This document shows, piece by piece, positions 47,481 through 58,929 of a stretch of 64,000 nt of DNA (position 1 is the first letter of the stretch; every line of letters begins with the position of its first letter). Made by a program: the position numbers and the translations under genes. The notes beneath the pieces were generated by a model. It was not told the origin of the DNA and ran no database searches. It worked only from the letters and a program-made list of their open reading frames with translations. This DNA is from Cheiracanthium punctorium (taxonomy: Eukaryota; Arthropoda; Arachnida; Araneae; Cheiracanthiidae), in contig JAWZYV010013171.1 in the NCBI GenBank assembly GCA_038373885.1, forward strand, positions 146,076 to 210,075, in the 5' to 3' direction.

Positions 47481-48295
47481 AATGTGTAGCTCGAAGAATA
47501 TTCTTCACTATTTTGGTACACAAATTGAATTAAGCTAATTGATCCTGGGATTTGAAAAAAAAATCAGGATGATTCTTTATAAACTGCACTATACAAGCTG
47601 AAAAGTGGATAAACGGCGCCTTTCATGAAATTTTCAGAAAAATTTTGCACACCATGGAATTGCATACAAAATTTTTCAAAGAGCGACAAACTGTGAAAAA
47701 TTTTTGATTTTTATGAATTTTTCTTGAATTTTCTTTACTTAAACAGGATTATCATTTATTTCAATGTATAGTACATTTTGTACATAGCAAGAAACATTCA
47801 AAAAATTTCGAAGTGATTGACATAATTAATTTGTTTGTATTTATCCACTAAAATTGCGTGATTTTTTTTCGAAATACACCGTTAAGACTATAGTTAAAAA
47901 AAAAATCATTGAGATTTTGGTATATACATGCAAAATAAACTAATTATGCCGGGTTCTTGGAAATTTTTAGGATGCGTCTTCACAAGCTGTTATACTATAC
48001 CCCGAAATAAAACTATAAAAATGCATCAGTTCTGAAACTTTAAGAAGTTTTCCAAAATTAAAATATTTGTAGAATGCGCCGTTTTCCAAAAATTTTGCTG
48101 TCCCACTCTATTTACAAGTTTTTTTTTAATTTAAAAAAGGGCAGTTTTTTTCGTTTATTTTTATGCGTTGTGCAGATTATGAACATCATGAATTTATTTC
48201 ACATTCCTCCACTTCCTGTACAATTTTTTGTTTCAAAACCATATTTTTAAGGACTAAAAATATTAAATTGAGAAACTTTAGATCCTGTTTATTAG

Positions 48296-48592
48296 AGTTC
48301 AGCAAAAACTAACATTCAACTAACAACTAGAACTAATTTAATTAGTTGACAGGTAAATGACAACTAAACTAATAGTTGTTAGTTGTATACGGTTCAACTA
48401 TTAAGTTCAGATGTAAGGTCCAACTAACTCGGCTCAACTGAATTGGTTTTAGTTGAACAGAAAACTAAAACTAATTAAGTTGAGCCAAGTTAGTTGGACC
48501 TTCAACTAACAACTACTTTAGTTGAACATTTGGTTGCGTTCAATTAAAACTAACTTAGTTTTTAGTTTAATGTTTAGTTCAATTAATATTTT
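48296..48592. repeat. AACTAA/TTAGTT-rich inverted repeat region
   Basis: Dozens of AACTAA, TTAGTT and CAACTAA words on both strands, with CCAACTAACTCGGCTCAACT mirrored by AGTTGAGCCAAGTTAGTTGG. The layout, short repeated words on both sides of a centre, recalls the subterminal repeats of the hAT elements in this window. No target duplication was identified. Confidence 0.65.
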
Positions 48593-49735
48593 AGCTTATG
48601 ATGCCCAAATCTTTGCTGCTTATACATTTTGTTTTTCAATTTAAAAATTAAAATTAAAAATACCAATCCCCTATACTCTAGAATCAACCGAGTTTTGAGT
48701 AAATCAGTAAGCGTCAGTAATTATGGTAAGAAATCAAATCAGTCAGAACCGACATCCGATCTTCATTCGTTCCTTTGTTGTTTTTTTTCTCCATTCAGCT
48801 ACATACGTTGTTGGAAAACCTGTTTTACAGGCATCATACGCAGTTACATAGACTCTTGTAAATGCGCAGCGATCTCAATTAGCGTTATTTCATTTCATGA
48901 CAGGAGCTTATCGAAAAGTATTTGATTGACTCATAAAGCATGTTGACTAATATACATGACGCAATACCTGTTCATGACCCAAAATAGCAGAAGAGCAATA
49001 AAAAAAAAAGGTGACGTTGCTACAGTTGACTCGAGCTATAAATAGCATCGGGACAATGCTACCCCATACAATACCCCATATAAACCCCATACAATTTTAA
49101 TAATATAATATTTAATTTGCATAATTTTAAACTAGAGATGTTACAAAGTTTCCATTTCAGATATCTGAAGTTCATAATCAATTATCTAATGACAGAAATA
49201 GTTAATAATATCTACATTTTAATTAATTTTCCGAAGCTTAAGAATTGTTTTGTGCTATCACGCAGTTATTAAATTTTTATTTTCATAAAAAAATATAACG
49301 TATAGAATAAAATGAAAGTTTAAAAAAATAATTAAGATTTACATAAATTATCTAAATCTGTTGAAACTGCTATAATAACTTCAGCCAATACAGCAATACC
49401 ATTAAGCCACACATCCCACAAATTGTGCCACTTTCATTCGACCGACCTTTAATGTATATCAAATTTCACTGTGTTTTTCTTCTTCAAAAATAAAACACAA
49501 TCTTCGAAAATTTCCCCAGAACTCTTCTAAATCATCCAAAAAATAATAATAAAAATAACAACACAAAACAGCCGGTTTATTTATAAACTGAGGGGGCTAA
49601 AAATGAAGCCACCAAAATCAATAACAACGACGAGAAAAATTGCTGTGCCAGACGAAAACTAGCAAACTCAATACGTCACCGCATTCGAAAGGAAAAAAAA
49701 AAAAAATATCGCAAGAGAATATATCACAGCAGACC

Positions 49736-49990
49736 TCTTCGGTCACATGACCCTTGTAAACAGATGCGTCACGGAAGCTGTAATTTTATGTGCGTCCTCC
49801 ATTTTTATTTCTGTTGTTGTTGCTCCTATCTAAAATTATATCCTTTTAAGCGCCCTTCGAAATTTCCTGCTCTTTCTGTAATCGATGTCAGGGGGAAGTT
49901 CCGATATTATTAAGCAGCAGTGAATCACACCGACCGCTACTAAGTGACAAACAGCGCCCTTTGTTGGACAGTAAGTCAGCATTTTTAATG
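49736..49990. promoter_or_regulatory. block with E-box palindrome, regulatory role uncertain
   Basis: A 12-bp palindrome GGTCACATGACC (about 49740-49751) contains a CACATG E-box, followed by a TGCGTCACGG CRE-like motif. The block is GC-richer than its flanks. No gene start is visible beside it. Confidence 0.2.
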
Positions 49991-50167
49991 TTAGGAATCA
50001 ATGAAAACGTGTTTAAAGGGTGAATATGTTGTGGGAGTCACTGGAGTATAACATTTGAGGGATTATACAATATTTGAAGTTGAAGCGGGTGAGGTGACAG
50101 TGGGGCCGAAATCCCAGTTAATGCACACACCCCACCCCCCAAACTTATGAAATGACCAGGCGTTTTA

Positions 50168-51577
50168 CACTGCTGGCCATCGTAAATGCAACACCCTGAA
50201 GGAAGCATGCAAATAATATGAAATTTACAACATGCATTAGCTGAGGTGAGATATGCAAATGATTAGAATTTCAGCGCAGACGCACATCAAGCGCGCCTGT
50301 GGCGCCACCTCAAAGCGCTATTTAACGGCTTGGAGATTTCGACGGTTTCAAGTACAGCAATTGTGTTTTTCTTGCTTTTTTTTCAAAAAAACGATAAATT
50401 ATGCCTCGTAGGAAACAACGATCATCTTTTGATCAAGTATCCGAGTTTGACAGAGGAAGGATAGTGGCATACCGAGATTGTGGGTTATCTTTCAGGGAAA
50501 TCGGTCGTCGTATTGGACGAAACCAAACAACTGTGATGCGGATATGTGATCGTTGGGTGCAGGAGGGTACGACGGACAGACGTGATCGACCGCATCGACC
50601 TCAGTGCACCACGTCACGTGATGACAGGCAGATTGTACGCATGGCAGTGACGGACCGCTCAGTCACATCACGAACCATATCACAGCAGATTCAGTCTGTA
50701 ACGCATCATCCAGTGTCTGCGCGTACCATTCGACGTCGTTTACAGCAGAATGGTCTGTCCGCAAGACGTCCGTTGCTTTGTCTACCTCTGACGCGGAACC
50801 ACAGACGTCTCCGCCGCCAATGGTGCGATGAAAGAAGGATGTGGACGACAGAATGGAATGAAATTCTCTTTACTGACGAGTCACGCTTCTGTATGCAACA
50901 CCACGACGGTCGGATTCGAGTCTGGAGACACCGTGGAGAGAGGATGCTGAACAGCTGCATTATGCACCGTCACACTGGTCCTGCACCGGGTATTATGGTA
51001 TGGGGCGGTATCGGATATCTCTCTCGCACTCCTCTAGTACGCATTGCCGGTACTTTAACCAGCCAGCGCTACATCTCCGAGGTGTTGGAGCCAGTTGTCC
51101 TTTCTTACCTTCAGGGCTTGCCAACAGCCATATTTCAGCAGGATAATGCACGGCCACACGTGGCACGCATTGTCCAAGGGTTCTTCGTCAATCACCAGAT
51201 TGAATTGCTTCCCTGGCCGGCGCGCTCTCCGGATCTTTCGCCGATAGAAAACATGTGGTCCATGGTTGCTCAACGACTGACCCAGAGTTCATCCCCAGCT
51301 GTCACACCAGATCAACTTTGGCAACGTGTGGAAGCTGCTTGGTCTGCTGTACCCCAAGAACACATTCAAAGTCTCTTTGAATCAATGCCGAGGCGTGTGG
51401 CAGCTGTGATCTCCAACAACGGCGGCTACTCTGGGTACTGATTTTGGCAGGAACCACGCTTCATAGAATGCTGTAAATTTAATCATTTGTTACTTGGTCA
51501 ACATGTTATCTACACAATAAATTTTGTTGTGATATCTCTTGTTTTTCTTGGTGTTGCAATTTGGGTGGCCAGCAGTG
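50168..51577 (+). mobile_element. complete Tc1-type transposon
   Basis: TA at 50166-50167 and 51578-51579. Terminal inverted repeats of 28 bp (50168-50195 and 51550-51577) match at 24 of 28; both begin CACTGCTGGCCA and end TGCAACACC. The 1410-bp element encodes one intact transposase. An AATAAA lies at about 51517, just after the gene. GC-richer than the surrounding DNA, which fits a recent arrival. Confidence 0.95.
50401..51441 (+). CDS. Tc1-family transposase, DD34E
   Basis: A cut-and-paste transposase that binds the element's ends and moves it between TA sites in the nucleus. 346 residues, close to the usual Tc1 length. Residues 1-115 form the paired-like helix-turn-helix DNA-binding region (FREIGRRIGRNQTTVMRI; RDRPHRP takes the place of the GRPR-type hook). 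The catalytic domain follows: D159 (FTDESRF), D248 (QQDNARPH) and E283 (SPDLSPIENMW), with 34 residues between D248 and E283. The only intron-free complete gene in the window, with no stop or frameshift. Codon use is GC-rich compared with the ABCA exons. The ATG was chosen because it opens the conserved N-terminus. Function was not tested; activity is an inference from intact motifs and ends. Confidence 0.95.
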   Translation: MPRRKQRSSFDQVSEFDRGRIVAYRDCGLSFREIGRRIGRNQTTVMRICDRWVQEGTTDRRDRPHRPQCTTSRDDRQIVRMAVTDRSVTSRTISQQIQSVTHHPVSARTIRRRLQQNGLSARRPLLCLPLTRNHRRLRRQWCDERRMWTTEWNEILFTDESRFCMQHHDGRIRVWRHRGERMLNSCIMHRHTGPAPGIMVWGGIGYLSRTPLVRIAGTLTSQRYISEVLEPVVLSYLQGLPTAIFQQDNARPHVARIVQGFFVNHQIELLPWPARSPDLSPIENMWSMVAQRLTQSSSPAVTPDQLWQRVEAAWSAVPQEHIQSLFESMPRRVAAVISNNGGYSGY

Positions 51578-51579
51578 TA

Positions 51580-52419
51580 GTTTTTCATAATACGAATAGC
51601 GTGGGAATCTTTGGTTGGGAAATTTTCTAAATCAAGTTTTTATGAATGTGCTTATTTCAAGAAAGTGTATGTATATAAGCATACATATTTATGTATATGT
51701 ATTAATACGGTTACTAGGGATCGCCATTTTGTTAAAATTTATTTAGAGCGAATAAGGCTCATTTTCTGGATGTCAATACGTATTTTGAAATTTATTTTTC
51801 CAAATCACATGATTGTTTCAATTTCTATCTGGCAACCGAAAAATATAGTCTGGCACACTTTCAGAAGAATTCGTCTTTATAGACTAAATTATTTTTCATT
51901 TTTCAACGAATAATTTCGGTACTCCTTGGAAACGTTATATTTCAGTGAATTCGTCCCAAAAATCTGAAGAAAAGGGAAAAAAAAAAAAAAAAAAAAAAAA
52001 AAACCCAACAGATTTTCGTCAAATAAAGAAGATATTCCGGCAGCACTGCTGACAGCAAAATTTCCGTGAACTGAAAAAATAATTTTTGAGAGTGCATCAG
52101 TGTGGATATTTATTATATTTTCTTTAGCACAGGGGGGGGGAAAAAGATTTTGCTATACAATGTGAAAATGTTTGTACGCGTTTTGCGAAATTTTACTAGA
52201 TGAAATACTTTTTTAGATAAAATAATAATTAAAAGTTCAATAAAAACAAATTTTAAAAATTATGAAAGTGGAAATTGAAACTTTAAAAAAAAATAATGAT
52301 CGGTATAAAAGATGAAATAAAAAACAGAAACTTCTAGCAAAATTTTAGTCCCACATGATACGGGGAGGGTCGGGAGCTATCGCCCTCCCCCTGAGAGCAG
52401 TTGAACCTATTACTGAACT
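51580..52419. other. intergenic, no gene seen
   Basis: AT-rich with a poly-A tract near 51980-52003. No structured element recognised. Confidence 0.45.
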
Positions 52420-52562
52420 CAGGGGCGTAGCCAGGGGGGGATATCGGGATATATGCCCCCCCCCCGAAAATTTTTTTGGATTAGTGATGAAATTCCGTCT
52501 ATTTATACACATATACGTTCATATCCCCCCCCCCCCGAAAAATTTTCCTGGCTACGCCCCTG
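52420..52562. mobile_element. hAT-type MITE with perfect 16-bp inverted ends
   Basis: CAGGGGCGTAGCCAGG and its exact inverse close the 143-bp element. Flanks ACTGAACT and ACTGAACC match 7 of 8. Inside are G- and C-runs at both sides. A relative (CAGTGGCGTAGCCA ends) lies at 54372-54546. Confidence 0.85.
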
Positions 52563-53827
52563 ACTGAACCCATGTTCAACCCGTTCGCTCTCATTGTTTA
52601 AAATGACGCGACACGGAGAAGACTCTGCTTCGTTAGAGTTGACTGGTGTTGTTTCCCACAATGGCTCTCTGATTGCTTTCGACGGAACCCAGCGATTGCG
52701 CAAACTCAACTTCTTTTTAATGGGGGGATCGAACAGGTTAAACACGGGTTCAAAAGATTAAAAATGGACAGTAAAAAGTAAGGAGGCGTCTCTGATACTA
52801 ATCACCAACTCCGGGGGAGGGCAGGAGGGACGATTACTCCCAGGGCCGAGTTGGATGAAAATTTTACCATTCATGAGATTTTGTACGAGGCTTATGGTAA
52901 ATTAAAAGTCTATTAATACTACACTGTTTAAAAAATTTATGAGAAGAAAAGAATTAAGAATTGTTGTTATTATTATTATTATTATTATTTGAAGGGGGGG
53001 GGGGGACGGAGCGCCTGTCTCAAACCTGACCTGGGACACGAAAATTCTGTCGCTGGGCCTGGTCCCCTCCCTTGAAGCTTTTCTAGATCGGCCACTGACA
53101 CATACCCACTCTCGTAAACAGGCTGCTAAAGGCCTTATGCTAGAACATCGGCATTACATCCTCTTCTAATCTGATGACTGCCGAGCAGGAATTCTTCTAG
53201 CGGATAATGAATCATTATTTAGGGAGCAGCCAAAGGGGTACTCCAAACCCCTGAGACCATTAAGGGGGGTGCAGCAAATCGAATTGGCTCGTCCGCTCGC
53301 ACTGACTGTCGCGTTAGCATCGCCTGTAAATGCGCCACTTGTTATGTTTACGAAAAGTGTTTATGGCGAGATGACACACGCGGGCTGCGTCATGCTTTTA
53401 AGAGGCACGCTTACTTCGTGAATAATTTTAGAAATATTTCTTCTATTTTCTGATCTATTACTTTGGCCCCGTTTTATTTGTTCTGCAGCTTGGATGATAT
53501 ACTGGGAAAAAAAGACCAATAAGGTCTTGTTATGCACATTACTCTTCAAAAAGAGAAAAGGAAAAGGAAAAAACCAGTCCTTTACTAAGAAATGTCTAGA
53601 AATCAAGGATTCCATGAATTTTCTTAGTGTTGTTACTAAAGAAAGTCAAATATATATTAAAAGAAATTTACTTGATTATATTTGACTTGCTTTAATAATA
53701 ATATCAAGAAAATTGCCTTGATACCTAGTATTGAATCGATTTTTTATTTTATTTTATTATTATTTTTTTTTTTAAGTGGAGGTTCGAAAAATTCAGGTTT
53801 CATTTTAAGATGTACAGGCAAACAATA
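52563..53827. other. intergenic, probable repeat fragments
   Basis: C-, G- and A-runs, a (TTA)n run near 52970-52990, and a GATCGGCCACTG end near 53090-53098 that resembles a hAT terminus lacking a partner. No gene recognised. Confidence 0.4.
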
Positions 53828-54018
53828 CTGTAGCTCATCTATTATCCGAATTCCAATAAACTGAACTGTCCAATTATCCGAACACTATTTCTCTCGTTCT
53901 CCGTCTTTTTTCAGATGGCCGTCAGACGCACACCTTAAGCTACTAGTCCAGTTATCCAAACTTTTCCTTATCTGAACGACGGCCGGTCTCGACAGGTCCG
54001 GGTAATCGACGCTCTACC
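53828..54018. mobile_element. possible pogo/Tigger-like fragment
   Basis: CTGTAGCTCATCTATTATCC at the left and, inverted, GGTAGAGCGTCGATTACCCG at the right follow the general shape of pogo/Tigger ends (CAGTAGA...ATTATCCGAA). AATTATCCGAAC recurs inside. Short and diverged. Confidence 0.4.
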
Positions 54019-54208
54019 ATACCGTATTCAAACAGATTCGATTTAACTCTCCACTTCCCATGTTTTGTGTTGACTAAACGAGGAGTCCAGCGCAAAATAA
54101 GATTGTATCGAAAAGTGTCTTACAATCGATGCAGCATATCTTTCTATTTCTCGCTAATACGTAAGTAGAGGGAAAAAAAGTATGGAAAATCAATTGACGA
54201 GTTCCAAA

Positions 54209-54719
54209 TAGAAAAACACATTTTTTAAAGCCCGAGCCCGTGGACTTTTAATCCGAGCCCGAGCGATATTATTTGAGTGGGAGCCCGAGCCCGAAGTTTC
54301 AGTTAACAGAAAAATAAAAGACAAATACAATAGCAAACTATTAATACAATTTTTTAATTCTTTATATTCAGCAGTGGCGTAGCCAGAATTTTTTCATGAG
54401 GGGGGGGTATGACTACTACAATGCATATATATGTATACGTGTATGTGATAAGGGTGTGAAGAATACACATTTTATATGGAAAAAAATTCCTCATGGGGGA
54501 AGGTTGTGACCCCCTAACACCCCCCCCCCCCGTGGCTACGCCACTGTAATCCAAGTTCATCAAATAATAATAATTAGTTCATTTCTCCCATGATTCACTT
54601 TTAAAAAATCTGTTTACAAGGAGTATGTTCAATGAAGGAGAAATTGCTGGCAATCCCCAATAGAATCGTGAATTACAGAGCCCGGGCTCGGGCTCGGGCT
54701 GAGCCGGTTCACATCTCTA
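54209..54719. mobile_element. hAT MITE of the GAGCCC family, copy 1, with nested MITE
   Basis: GTTCCAAA flanks it on both sides (54201-54208 and 54720-54727). GAGCCCGAGCCCG near the left end and CGGGCTCGGGCTCGG near the right mark the family. The left terminus has decayed (TAGAAAAACA), the right keeps CATCTCTA. A separate MITE (54372-54546) is inserted in its middle. Confidence 0.8.
54372..54546. mobile_element. hAT-like MITE nested in the GAGCCC element
   Basis: CAGTGGCGTAGCCA and its perfect inverse close 175 bp. G-runs left and C-runs right, as in the relative at 52420-52562. No clear target duplication. Confidence 0.7.
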
Positions 54720-55199
54720 GTTCCAAACCCAGACCAAACTAAACTGCAAAAGCCGTAAGTCATTGTCTACAATTCTTGCAGGCAACAGCAGGAATTATCA
54801 GGCTACTTACTTACTTAACCCCTCTTTACCGAAAAAAAAAAAGGAAGAAATTAAATTAAAAGGAAAGAAATGCTGCATTCTCTTTGTCTGCCCTGTTAAT
54901 TGCGTATTCGCAGCACGGCCGCGGAAGTGTGCGGTCGAGAGCCCTTTTCTGGTGGACGTTCATTTCCGATCTAGACGGGATCATCAGCATATTATGTCAT
55001 TACATAACGCAGAAGAGTCCTTCAACTCGCATCTACGACAATTACATAAGCATTTCTTCTCTTTTTTTTAAATCTTACTCCTTGAAATCAATTCTGGAAA
55101 GAGTCACAGCAGTGCTCGATTAAAAAAGAAAGCAACGAAAGAAAAGAAAAAAAAATATGTCTCAGAAGGTTTAAAAACCCATGCTAGTTATTTTTTTAA

Positions 55200-55699
55200 C
55201 CCCTTCCCAATACTGAAAAAAAGGGCGGCCGTTGCCATCGCTCGACTTAACGACCAGCAAGATGGCGGACGATCGAAACGTTCATCGCGTGCCACAGATC
55301 GAGAGACCCCTTTTTTTGACGCAGCTGGCTGCGCCGGCACAGCCAGCTGTCTTAAAAAAGGGGTCTCTCGATCTGTGGCACGCGATGAACGTTTCGATCG
55401 TCCGCCATCTTGCTGGTCGTTAAGTCGAGCGATGGCAACGTCTGCCCTTTTTTTTCAGCACTGGACCATCTATCCAGCTATTCTCGCATTCTTCCATTTT
55501 TTCATCAGATGTCAGTGCTGTTAAAAAGAATCGTGACCATTTTTTTACGGGAAAGGACGTGCTAAAAAGTAAAGGATTCTCGTGGAGCTAGGTCACCCGC
55601 AACTATTTTTATAGAAATCGAATCTATGCTTCGTGACTGGCAACAGTCAAAACGTCAGAGTTGGGTGTTCCCAGAGCGGGAACACTGCGCGTTAAAGGG
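55200..55699. mobile_element. piggyBac-like foldback MITE, long inner palindrome
   Basis: TTAA at 55196-55199 and 55700-55703. The left arm (about 55209-55335) is mirrored by 55336-55462; for example GATGGCGGACGATCGAAACG left and CGTTTCGATCGTCCGCCATC right. The right 230 bp carry non-palindromic sequence shared with the other copies and end in GCGTTAAAGGG. The left end is shortened (CCCCTTCCC). Confidence 0.82.
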
Positions 55700-55703
55700 T
55701 TAA

Positions 55704-57354
55704 CACGTTCCAATAAGAAATTGGTTTCTCTGTCCGAATGTACATCATGTGCTATACAAGGCGGGCTTTTCAAAGGGAAGAATCATCTTATTTTTCCCAT
55801 TAAAAAAATAAAAAACTTGAACTCAGGTTTAGTTTGCTCACTCCCACTGTTCACGAGATGCAACAATGGAGATTCACTTTCTGAGTGCTGATAACCGTTT
55901 TCGAGAATGTGTTGTTGAATGCTCCATGGAAACTCAGCGATGCGAGTACCGTTCTATCTCTTCCATAATGGGTATGAACAGGTTAAATCTGAACACAAAT
56001 CACAATGACCAACAGCCTTCTCTTTTATATGTATTTAATCCGACGGAACGTATAGGGCGGAGTTAAAGAAAAATTCTGTTCTGTTTCTTTATTAAAAAAA
56101 ATTAGCTTACGTAATTATTCTTTTATTGTTCTATTCCTGTCTTTTTCTTTATTGTTATTATTTTATATTTCTACATTTATATTTATATTTATAATTTATT
56201 ATTTTATTTATTTATTTATATTTTTGAACTCAATATACTATTTTTTTTTTCTGAATCCTTCTCTCCTTTCCTTGTTGAATTTTTAAATGCATTTTATTCT
56301 TTCTGGTTTTCTTCGGAGCCTGACAAAGGCGGGGGCAAGTTTGGGGGGCAAGCGGGGGCAAGTTTCGGAGGCCCCTATATGAAGAGAGTTTCGAAACTTA
56401 TTTTTAAAGAATGTGTAGTTTCTATTAAAAAAATAAATCCCTCTCTCTGCTTGTACTTTAACAATTTTCTTAAAAAAAGTTATTAAACTATTCTGAAAAA
56501 AAAAGGTTTAAATAAAATATTTTGAGAAAAATAATGATTGTCTGGTCAACATAGTCACAGTGGACGGTACCAAAGGGCTGCACTTTTTCGGTTCCAAAGA
56601 AGTTCTAAGCATTTACAAGAGTAGAAAGTCGGGAACTTAAGTATGCCTCTAGCGCCAGTCTTTCTAATTTTTGTAAATTGAGTGGGTAAATATAGGAAAG
56701 CCCCCCCCCCATACGTATCTGCCCCGGGTCCTATATTTTCTGCCCTGGTATCTGGTTTTCTTTTTTTTTCTCTCCTTATTACGAAACGGCAAACTTGGTC
56801 GGTTGTTTGTATAACATGCATTTCGGATTTGTGTGTTTGGCCCGAGAATGCCGCTTATAGAAACGGCAACTTGCCTTATGTTTACTTTCAGCTCTCATTT
56901 ACCACCTCGTGTGAATAATGGGAGCCGTTTTGCAGCTGATGAAGGGCGGACTTCTAGAAAAACAATCAACTGGAGACGATCGAACTATTTGCGAGTTTAT
57001 TTTGCAACGTTCTTAACTAACTTAAAACTCTTTCGCCCTTCTTCCAGAACCCCGAGTATTGAAATGTCGCCAAACCGAGCGATCGCCGTTGAGAATATGG
57101 CAACCCCGCAGTCAGGTAGATGATACTGAAGAGATCGCAGTTGGCTGAATCAGCAGCGGCAAGACTGTATCGCCCCCTGTTCATCATTTTGTGGAGCTCG
57201 AGAGTGAAAAACTCTGCGGCGGTCAGCATCATTGCTTGTTGGAACGGGGGAAAGATTATGAACCACTCGAAAAAGAGGGAGGTATAGTTTGGATAAACCT
57301 GTGTATGGCTTGGCTTCTTTCTATCTGGTATGCGTCACGGAACATACATGTTAA
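55704..57354. other. intergenic, scattered GC-richer blocks, no gene recognised
   Basis: AT-rich with (TTTA)n-type tracts near 56150-56230 and CpG-richer blocks near 56830-57120. One such block has a frame (MSPNRAIAVENMATPQS) followed by a GTAGAT donor-like site at 57116. It could be a first exon, but nothing downstream supports it. Confidence 0.3.
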
Positions 57355-57866
57355 CCCTTTGAGGCGCAACCCTTTCCCAATGCTGAAAAAAGGACAGCCG
57401 TTGCCATCGCTCGAATTCACTACCAGCAAGATGGCGGACGTTTGAAACGTTCATCGCGTGCCACAGATCTAGAGACCCTTTATTGACGACAGCTGGCTGT
57501 GCGCTAGCACAGCCAGCTGTCGTCAAAAAAAGTATCTCTAGATCTGTGGCACGCGATGACGCGATGAACGTTTCGATCGTCTGCCATCTTGCTGGTAGTG
57601 AAGTCGAGCGATGGCAACGGCTGCCCTTTTTTTCAGCATTGGGCAATCTATCCAGCTATTCTCGCATTTTTCAGCAGATGTCTGCTGTTAAAAATAATAG
57701 TGACCATTTTTTTACGGGAAATGACGTGCTAAAAAGTAAAAGATTCTCGTGGAGCTATGTCACCCGAAACTATTTTTATAGAAATCAAGTCGATTCTTCG
57801 TGACTGGCAACAGTCAAAACGTCAGAGTTTGGTGTTCCCAAGGCGGGAACACTGCGAGTTAAAGGG
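57355..57866. mobile_element. piggyBac-like foldback MITE, most complete copy
   Basis: TTAA at 57351-57354 and 57867-57870, ends CCCTTTGAGGCGCAACCC and inverted CCCTTTAACTCGCAGTGTTC. Inner palindrome arms span about 57377-57510 and 57511-57645, meeting at GCTGTGCGCTAGCACAGC. The remainder matches the other copies. No open frame. Confidence 0.85.
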
Positions 57867-58193
57867 TTAACAGAGAACTGAAAATTTCGGCAGAAAAATA
57901 TTCCATTTCGCCAGCAAGAAGAACCGCAAAAAAGCAGAGATTATGTAACAATATCCAAAAGAAAAGCATGGATGTTGTTTCGAAAATAACATCCGCTTAC
58001 GAAATACGGTAACATACCGTATTCCTAGAACACGTTATGAGTTACACGATATGAGGGAAAGCCCGACAAAAAATATCGATTTCTTATTGACAAATATTTG
58101 GATTCGATCGCTTTGTAACGTATTCGCAGCAACACATACACAAATCCACAGATCGAACAGTGTGATAATGAAACATGTTCCAAATGCGGGCCG

Positions 58194-58265
58194 TACTAAC
58201 AATTTTGCTCAGGCTACCACCGGCCACGTAGCCGGCCGATGATGGCTGGAGCAAAATTGCTAGTA
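58194..58265. repeat. 72-nt hairpin, arms about 32 nt
   Basis: TACTAACAATTTTGCTCAGG on the left pairs with CCTGGAGCAAAATTGCTAGTA-type sequence on the right (18 or more pairs at the base, some mismatches above), closing over a GGCCACGTAGCCGGCC centre. Size is pre-miRNA-like, but nothing else supports a microRNA and a small MITE is as likely. Confidence 0.65.
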
Positions 58266-58929
58266 GGGGGGGGGTATCATAATAATTTGTTAATAATTAA
58301 GCTGGAAAACTTTTATATATGAGGCCGTAAAAAGTGAATACACAAGCATAAACAAATAACAATAAATCAACCGACTTCGAGAAATAGCAAAGGCATTAAC
58401 ACAAAATCTGTGACAGGCATACATGAATGACAATCTTATAAGCACGTTTTTTTTCTATCTGAAAAACAGCATGTTTTACGTCATCGAAAAATACATGGGC
58501 CTACCTCGGAATCTCCGCATAAAATTCTGTTTAAATTATACAAATAGGTAAGGCCGTCCCAAAGACATCGATAAATAATAAATATATATTTAAAAAGAAA
58601 AAAAAAAAAAAAAAAAAAAAACATGCAAGCCGAAATTAGAGCCTCCTCTTTTTTCAAGTCGGTGAAAATGATTTATCGTTAAATGTGTGTTTATTTAAAG
58701 TAAGAACATTAATGTGTTACTTGTGTGAAAATATATGATTTGCGTGTCGAATATAGAACCTCATACTTTTTTTGGGGGGGGAGGGGGGGAATGATGCATC
58801 GTTAAGTATGCGTTATTCAAATTATGAATATTAATTTGTCAGTTAAAGGTTAAAAAAATATGTATAGATTTGCTACTTGATCTTCATCTTCATCACCCTT
58901 TCTTCTTTCTCATCACCCTTTTCTAGGGC

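Noticed and set aside
57335..57803. Two opposing frames of more than 100 codons
   Set aside because: They arise from the palindrome of the piggyBac-like MITE and mirror each other.
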